Assembly: GCA_946887085.1 (NCBI GenBank)
Contig: CAMPKG010000128.1
Location: 1-8,921, forward strand
Length of the DNA stretch: 8,921 bases
Direction of reading: 5' to 3'
Source: an uncultured Sphingobacteriales bacterium
GTDB taxonomy: Bacteria > Bacteroidota > Bacteroidia > Chitinophagales > Chitinophagaceae
Shown in pieces: positions 5,167 through 8,921 of the stretch; positions within the stretch are counted from its first letter, which is position 1; each line of letters begins with the position of its first letter. Position numbers and translations under genes: made by a program. Below the pieces are notes generated by a model. The model made no database searches. It saw nothing but the letters and a program-made list of their open reading frames with translations, and had not been told where the DNA came from.

Positions 5167-6582
5167 ATGAAATTTTCAATGACAGTTGATAAGATAAGAT
5201 TTGGTACCGACGGATGGCGTGCCATCATAGCGCAGGATTTTACGGTGTACAATGTCGCACGCGTATCTAAAGGACTGGCAGACTGGTTATTACAGCGCGG
5301 CAGCAACCCTACTGTAGTACTCGGGCACGATTGCCGCTTTGGTGGTGAAATGTTTTGCGAGGCAGTAGCCAAAGTACTCTGCGGTCATGGCATCAAAGTA
5401 TTGCTGGCGAAAGGTTTCATCAGCACACCTATGATATCGATGGGCGTACTGAAACTGGGCGCACAGCAGGGTGTGGTGATCACCGCATCGCACAACCCTC
5501 CTTCGTACAACGGGTATAAGCTGAAAGGCGCACACGGTGGCCCTTCAAGCCCTAAGGATATTGCTGCGGTTGAGGCGCTGATACCCGATAGCGTGGAGAT
5601 ACCTAAAGAAGGGCTGGCACATTGGGAAAGCAAAGGCCTGCTCGAATACATCAACCTCGAGGATATGTATGTGAGCTACCTGCAGGAGAAATTTGATTTC
5701 GAAGCGCTGAATAAATCGCCTTTCAAAATAGCCTACGATGCTATGTACGGTGCGGGACAAAACGTTATCCGCCGCCTGCTGCCGAATGCAGTACTCATCA
5801 ATTGCGAGAACAATCCCGGCTTTAACGGCCAGGCGCCGGAGCCGCTGGACAAGAACCTTCAGGAGCTGTCGAAAACTGTTGCATCCACACCAGAATTAAA
5901 AATAGGTTTAGCTACTGATGGTGATGCAGACCGCATTGGTTTGTACGACGAAGACGGGCAGTTTGTTGACGCACACCACATTATACTGCTGCTGACACAC
6001 TACCTGCACAAATACAAAGGCATGAGCGGCAAAGTGGCCATTGCCTTCTCCACCACCGACCGTGTGAAGCGCATGTGCGAGGCTTATGGCCTGCCAATAG
6101 AGATAACCCCTGTCGGTTTTAAATACATCAGCGAGATAATGGTGAACGAGGATGTGCTGGTTGGCGGTGAAGAAAGCGGCGGTATAGCTGTGAAAGGACA
6201 TATACCCGAGCGCGATGGTATCTACGACGGTCTCGCGCTGTACGAATTCATGACCAAATCGGGCAAGACATTGAAACAGCTTTGCCAGGAAGTTTATGAT
6301 GTAGTTGGCAAGTTCGTATACGAGCGCAACGATATGCACATCGAGAATTCGATCAAAGAAAGTATTATCGACAAAGCATCGAAGAACGAGTACGCCAACT
6401 TCGGTAAATACAACTACAACCGCATAGAAACTATCGACGGTATCAAATACCACCTCGACAATGGCGGATGGATCCTGCTTCGAGCTTCAGGCACCGAGCC
6501 CCTGCTGCGCATCTACGCCGAGGGCAACAGCAAGGAAGAAGCGCTGGATATACTTGAAGATGTGAAAAAGACGATATTATAG
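5167..6582 (+). CDS. Phosphoglucomutase/phosphomannomutase family protein (alpha-D-phosphohexomutase)
   Basis: This enzyme moves a phosphate between C1 and C6 of a hexose through a phosphoserine. All four signature loops are present in the 471 residues: TASHNPPSYNGYK (106-118, phosphoserine S108), the metal loop DGDADR (251-256), the sugar-binding GGEESGG (333-339) and the phosphate-binding RASGTEPLLRIY (439-450). The N-terminus IRFGTDGWRAII is typical. Length suits the GlmM/ManB/archaeal-type PGM branch rather than the longer E. coli Pgm. Whether it prefers glucose, mannose or glucosamine phosphate cannot be decided here; the nearby isomerase that handles glucose-6-P and mannose-6-P fits a PGM/PMM role. 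ATG 5167 and ATG 5179 are both possible starts; the latter gives MTVDKIRFGTDGW. It ends at a strong bidirectional terminator shared with the convergent transaldolase gene. Confidence 0.92.
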   Translation: MKFSMTVDKIRFGTDGWRAIIAQDFTVYNVARVSKGLADWLLQRGSNPTVVLGHDCRFGGEMFCEAVAKVLCGHGIKVLLAKGFISTPMISMGVLKLGAQQGVVITASHNPPSYNGYKLKGAHGGPSSPKDIAAVEALIPDSVEIPKEGLAHWESKGLLEYINLEDMYVSYLQEKFDFEALNKSPFKIAYDAMYGAGQNVIRRLLPNAVLINCENNPGFNGQAPEPLDKNLQELSKTVASTPELKIGLATDGDADRIGLYDEDGQFVDAHHIILLLTHYLHKYKGMSGKVAIAFSTTDRVKRMCEAYGLPIEITPVGFKYISEIMVNEDVLVGGEESGGIAVKGHIPERDGIYDGLALYEFMTKSGKTLKQLCQEVYDVVGKFVYERNDMHIENSIKESIIDKASKNEYANFGKYNYNRIETIDGIKYHLDNGGWILLRASGTEPLLRIYAEGNSKEEALDILEDVKKTIL

Positions 6583-6621
6583 TCTGCAGCTGGCAGTTGA
6601 CAGTTAGTATTAAGTCATAGA

Positions 6622-6648
6622 AAAAGGGGCTGAGATTCAGCCCCTTTT
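6622..6648. terminator. Bidirectional intrinsic terminator
   Basis: AAAAGGGGCTGA (6622-6633) and TCAGCCCCTTTT (6637-6648) form a perfect 12-bp GC-rich stem with a 3-nt loop. T-runs occur in both directions. It lies between the convergent mutase (stop at 6582) and transaldolase (stop at 6672) genes and can end both transcripts. Confidence 0.92.
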
Positions 6649-6671
6649 CATTTATAGCTTTTTGGCAGCTG

Positions 6672-7325
6672 TTATGCCATTGTTTTAGCGTCTTTCAGGA
6701 ATTGCTCAAGGCCGATATCCGTAAGCGGATGCTTCAGTAAGCCGAGAATAGAAGACAACGGGCAGGTACAAACATCAGCACCGGCTTCAGCGCAACGTAC
6801 AATGTGCAACGGGTTGCGGATAGAAGCCGCCAGTACTTCGGTCATATAGCCCTGTGAGTTGTAGATGTTCACGATCTGCTCTATCAATTGTACGCCATCC
6901 CAGCTGCTATCGTCGATGCGACCAATGAAAGGGGAAACGAAGCTGGCGCCTGCTTTAGCAGCAAGTATAGCCTGCCCCGCAGAGAATACCAGCGTGCAGT
7001 TTGTCTGGATGCCATTATCCGTAAACCATTTGATTGCTTTGATACCGTCCTTGATCATCGGCACCTTTACCACGATATTATCGTGTAAAGCAGCCAGCTT
7101 TTTACCTTCTTCAACTATCTCGTCGAAAGTAGTGCCAAATACTTCCGCACTTACAGGACCGTCAACCACTTCGCAAATGGCTTTGTAGTGGTCGATGATA
7201 GCTGCCTGCCCTTTGATGCCTTCTTTAGCCATCAGGGAAGGGTTGGTAGTTACACCGTCGAGGATACCCAGGTCGTGTGCTTCTTTAATCTGAGCGAGAT
7301 TCGCTGTATCAATAAAAAACTTCAT
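6672..7325 (-). CDS. Transaldolase, small TalC/FSA-like type
   Basis: This enzyme transfers a dihydroxyacetone unit between sugar phosphates in the non-oxidative pentose phosphate pathway. The 217 residues match the short transaldolase/fructose-6-phosphate aldolase subfamily: MKFFIDTANLAQIKEA start, GVTTNPSL (24-31), Schiff-base lysine K87 in VVKVPM, NCTLVFS (109-115), SPFIGRIDD (131-139) and ASIRNP (167-172). Two positions separate true transaldolases from FSA aldolases: E61 (Gln59 in FSA, Glu96 in TalB) and F133 (Tyr131 in FSA, Phe178 in TalB). Both are of the transaldolase type here, so transaldolase activity is favoured. It is a single-gene unit: a perfect -7 box lies 19 nt upstream of ATG 7325, and the shared terminator at 6622-6648 follows. 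The SRP RNA gene lies upstream on the same strand, with its own terminator. Confidence 0.93.
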   Translation of the reverse strand: MKFFIDTANLAQIKEAHDLGILDGVTTNPSLMAKEGIKGQAAIIDHYKAICEVVDGPVSAEVFGTTFDEIVEEGKKLAALHDNIVVKVPMIKDGIKAIKWFTDNGIQTNCTLVFSAGQAILAAKAGASFVSPFIGRIDDSSWDGVQLIEQIVNIYNSQGYMTEVLAASIRNPLHIVRCAEAGADVCTCPLSSILGLLKHPLTDIGLEQFLKDAKTMA

Positions 7326-7344
7326 GCAATTGTGTTTTCGCAGG

Positions 7345-7352
7345 CAAAGTTA
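7345..7352 (-). promoter_or_regulatory. -7 promoter box for the transaldolase gene
   Basis: On the minus strand this reads TAACTTTG, a full match to TAnnTTTG, ending 19 nt before ATG 7325. No TTG was found at the -33 position. Confidence 0.6.
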
Positions 7353-7410
7353 ACCAAATAGTCTTGTGCTGCGAGCGGGGAAATGAAAACTGTGGAAAAC
7401 GGGAGAATTA

Positions 7411-7432
7411 TATAAAAAAAGAACTGGCAAGT
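7411..7432 (-). terminator. Terminator of the SRP RNA gene
   Basis: On the minus strand the 3' arm of the RNA's terminal stem, ACTTGCCAG (7432-7424), is followed by TTCTTTTTTT (7423-7414). This stem-plus-T-tract arrangement lets the RNA's own closing helix serve as an intrinsic terminator. Confidence 0.7.
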
Positions 7433-7522
7433 TACTCACATCGCGCCGCTACAACCACCCACCCTTGCTACATTCCTGTCCTGGGGGATTCAGTAGGAGC
7501 TGGCCGTATAAGACTTGCCAGG
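7421..7522 (-). ncRNA. ffs: Small bacterial signal recognition particle RNA (4.5S-type)
   Basis: The RNA binds Ffh to form the SRP that delivers nascent membrane proteins to the translocon. On the minus strand, CAGGACAGGAATGTAGCA (7483-7466) is the domain IV apex. CAGG and AGCA form the symmetric loop, AC pairs with GT, and an A-T pair closes the GGAA tetraloop. This is the same arrangement as E. coli 4.5S RNA. CCCC-rich and GGGTGGG segments flank it as the next helix. The ends CTGGCAAGT (7521-7513) and ACTTGCCAG (7432-7424) form a perfect 9-bp closing stem. A TATCTTTG box lies 6 nt upstream and a T-tract follows. The length of about 100 nt fits the small Bacteroidota form without an Alu domain. 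Exact ends are uncertain by a few bases. The 63-codon open frame on the other strand (7364-7555) is spurious. Confidence 0.9.
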
Positions 7523-7526
7523 GATG

Positions 7527-7534
7527 CAAAGATA
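7527..7534 (-). promoter_or_regulatory. -7 promoter box for the SRP RNA gene
   Basis: On the minus strand this reads TATCTTTG, a full match to TAnnTTTG, ending about 6 nt before the predicted 5' end of the RNA. TTT at 19 bp spacing is a near match to the -33 TTG. Confidence 0.65.
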
Positions 7535-7562
7535 AGTAAACTTTCCGCACGATAAAACTGTT

Positions 7563-7597
7563 TTTATTAAAAAAGCCCCTGCCACAGCAGGAGCTTT
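7563..7597 (-). terminator. Intrinsic terminator of the isomerase gene
   Basis: On the minus strand AAAGCTCCTGC (7597-7587) and GCAGGGGCTTT (7582-7572) pair over 11 bp with one U-G wobble around the loop TGTG. The run CTTTTTT and an AT-rich tail follow. It lies 22 bp after the isomerase stop and insulates the SRP RNA gene. Confidence 0.88.
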
Positions 7598-7618
7598 AGC
7601 ATTTCATTTACGCTCAAA

Positions 7619-8602
7619 TTAAGATTTAGCCAGTTCCCCTTTCAGGAAGTCGATGACTTTTACCTCAGTGGCATTCTGCCCGCGCATATCTGCCAGTATC
7701 ACCGACACCCAATCGGTAAGGTGGATGAAGTAGAATGCTTTCTCAAAATAGCTATCGCCCTTCGAGTATATCTCGCTGATATTAAATGTGTATTTTTTGA
7801 TGATCTTTTTGTTAATCTCGATACGCAGCTGCACACGCTCGTAATCGTCTTTATTGCGGAGTATCACCACTGCCCTGCTCGCATCTTTATCGCGCCAGCC
7901 TACCAGCTCGTTGTGGTTCATCTCCGGTATTACGTGGTGCCAGCACAGCATTTTGCTGTTCTCATTTATCTGCTGGCGGAAACGGACAGCCACGCCCTCG
8001 TAATCTGCCGATGCATAAATGATCGGTGTTTTATCGTTGAGCTTTTTTGCAATAGCGTTAGCTTTCTTCTGAATGTCTTTTGAATCGGCCTTCATCAGCT
8101 TTATAGCTGCTTTCAGGTCTTTCTCAAAATTGTCCTTCAGCAAGCCGAAATGCTGCAGTGCATACAACACCTGCGTAAGCGAATATCCCAGGCAGGCACG
8201 CGGCGGCATACCCGCCGGCAGCAAAATGCAATCGAGCTTTTTCTTCCTTGCTATTTCAGCTATTTTTCCGCCCGATGTTATGCAAACAACAGTTGCCTTC
8301 GCTTTCAATGCCTGCTGCATAGCGGCAATGGTTTCCTCGGTATTTCCAGAGTAGGAAGAAACAATGACCAGCGATTTAGCACCCACAAAAGAAGGCAGGA
8401 AATAATCTTTATTGACTACGAAAGGTATTTTCAGTTTATCGAAAACATAGTTCTGAACAATAGAGCCACCAATACCGCTGCCGCCCAGGCCGGTAAGAAC
8501 AACATTATTAAACTCTTTCTTTGCCGTAAGGAACTTATAATTTTGCCCTATAACCAGCGCTTCCTGCAGTTGTACCGGGAAGTCTGCTACTAATTGTTTC
8601 AT
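7619..8602 (-). CDS. Bifunctional phosphoglucose/phosphomannose isomerase
   Basis: This enzyme interconverts glucose-6-P or mannose-6-P with fructose-6-P. The 327 residues fit the PGI/PMI family of SIS-fold proteins. SIS domain 1 holds LTGLGGSGIGGSIV (36-49) and the sugar-phosphate loop SSYSGNTEET (82-91). PPRACLGYS (133-141) contains R135. The second half has INENSK (212-217, E214) and EMNHNELVGW (227-236, H230). The E214-to-H230 spacing of 16 equals that of the catalytic E203/H219 pair of the Pyrobaculum enzyme as I recall it. The C-terminal TEVKVIDFLK (312-321) is also typical. The start ATG 8602 lies 19 nt after a perfect -7 box placed within the divergent YraN gene. It is transcribed alone and ends at the terminator 7563-7597. 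Its neighbours, the mutase and transaldolase genes, act on the same hexose phosphate pool. Confidence 0.93.
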   Translation of the reverse strand: MKQLVADFPVQLQEALVIGQNYKFLTAKKEFNNVVLTGLGGSGIGGSIVQNYVFDKLKIPFVVNKDYFLPSFVGAKSLVIVSSYSGNTEETIAAMQQALKAKATVVCITSGGKIAEIARKKKLDCILLPAGMPPRACLGYSLTQVLYALQHFGLLKDNFEKDLKAAIKLMKADSKDIQKKANAIAKKLNDKTPIIYASADYEGVAVRFRQQINENSKMLCWHHVIPEMNHNELVGWRDKDASRAVVILRNKDDYERVQLRIEINKKIIKKYTFNISEIYSKGDSYFEKAFYFIHLTDWVSVILADMRGQNATEVKVIDFLKGELAKS

Positions 8603-8616
8603 TGATTTTTTTTTCG

Positions 8617-8921
8617 ATGGCCAAACATAACGAAACTGGCATAAAAGGCGAACAAATAGCTGAAAACTTTTTAGCTGATAAAGGCTACCGGATATTACAC
8701 CGCAACTGGTGTTCAGGTAAGAAAGAGATAGACCTCGTTGCGCTGAAAGACGATGTGCTGGTATTTATAGAGGTAAAAACCCGCAACAGGATCGATTTTG
8801 GGTACCCGGAAGAGGCCGTTGGTCGCCGAAAGCAGGAGTTTATGAAGATAGCCGCTGAGGCCTTTATGGATGCCAATAAAGAATTTAAAAAAATACAATT
8901 TGATATAGTTAGCGTGTTGAT
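8617..8921 (+). CDS. YraN-family (UPF0102) putative nuclease, 3' end outside the window
   Basis: The frame from ATG 8617 stays open to the edge, giving 101 codons; family members are about 115-130 residues, so only a short C-terminal part is missing. It matches UPF0102: TGIKGEQIAENFLADKGYRI (7-26), then KEIDLVAL (36-43), VFIEVKTRN (49-57), FGYPEEAV (61-68) and the lysine-containing helix. D39, E52 and K54 match the PD-(D/E)xK nuclease-like core, with E12 in the GxxGE start motif. Members are predicted endonuclease-like proteins often linked to DNA repair or uptake, but their role is not settled. It is divergent from the isomerase gene, only 14 bp apart. The isomerase's likely -7 box (8622-8629) lies in codons 2-5 of this gene. 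No TAnnTTTG box was found for this gene itself. Confidence 0.88.
   Translation, partial: MAKHNETGIKGEQIAENFLADKGYRILHRNWCSGKKEIDLVALKDDVLVFIEVKTRNRIDFGYPEEAVGRRKQEFMKIAAEAFMDANKEFKKIQFDIVSVL
8622..8629 (-). promoter_or_regulatory. -7 promoter box for the isomerase gene
   Basis: On the minus strand this reads TATGTTTG, a full match to TAnnTTTG, ending 19 nt before ATG 8602, the same spacing as at the transaldolase gene. It sits inside the first codons of the divergent YraN gene, so the two transcription units must overlap. A TTG occurs 23 bp upstream, slightly too far for a standard -33. Confidence 0.55.

Noticed and set aside
5057..5179. 41-residue N-terminal extension or signal peptide on the aldehyde dehydrogenase
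   Set aside because: It overlaps the divergent mutase start, does not resemble family N-termini, and holds the likely promoters of both genes; the family begins at MSDVLTSVNPATG.
5908..6453. 181-residue minus-strand open frame
   Set aside because: It is antisense to the mutase gene across its catalytic motifs; no independent support.
6583..6610. CAGCTGGCAGTTGACAGTT as a regulatory site
   Set aside because: Only short imperfect CAGTTG-like repetition is visible after the mutase stop; not enough to support a function.
7364..7555. Small 63-residue coding sequence on the plus strand
   Set aside because: It overlaps the SRP RNA gene on the other strand, and its translation shows no recognisable domain.

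Overview
The window most likely comes from a Bacteroidota chromosome, probably near the Chitinophagaceae; the family placement is inference from general gene and repeat style. Pointers are start codons preceded by AT-rich leaders without Shine-Dalgarno sequences, several copies of the Bacteroidota -7 box TAnnTTTG upstream of genes, and a small SRP RNA of about 100 nt.

Layout: 28-492 encodes an SRPBCC/AHSA1-like protein. 582-1043 (minus) encodes a MerR-family, probably metal-sensing regulator. It is divergent from 1111-1539, a secreted cysteine-rich protein, and a MerR-type dyad lies between them. 1540-1969 is gene-free but holds two copies of a hairpin repeat and a roughly 140-bp MITE-like palindromic element. 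1970-2536 (minus) encodes an AT-rich orphan membrane protein. It is divergent from 2558-2950, a FlK-like hotdog thioesterase. The minus-strand pair 5056-3683 and 3673-2930 (Sad/YneI-type succinate-semialdehyde dehydrogenase, then an SGNH/GDSL hydrolase) forms a probable operon that runs tail-to-tail into the thioesterase gene.

The right half is sugar-phosphate metabolism: a phosphohexomutase (5167-6582, plus), a small-type transaldolase (7325-6672, minus) and a bifunctional phosphoglucose/phosphomannose isomerase (8602-7619, minus). Together they can link glucose-1-P or mannose-1-P, glucose-6-P, mannose-6-P, fructose-6-P and the pentose phosphate pool. Intrinsic terminators lie at 6622-6648 and 7563-7597. 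Between the transaldolase and isomerase genes sits a small RNA gene, the bacterial SRP RNA (ffs, minus, about 7522-7421), with its own -7 box and terminator. A YraN-family (UPF0102) gene starts at 8617 and runs off the right edge.

The most unusual region is 540-1960. A dispersed hairpin repeat is present in three closely related copies, all in one orientation and all at the 3' ends of genes. One copy encodes the last 14 residues and supplies the stop codon region of the MerR regulator. No CRISPR array, tRNA, rRNA, transposase or defence operon was seen.
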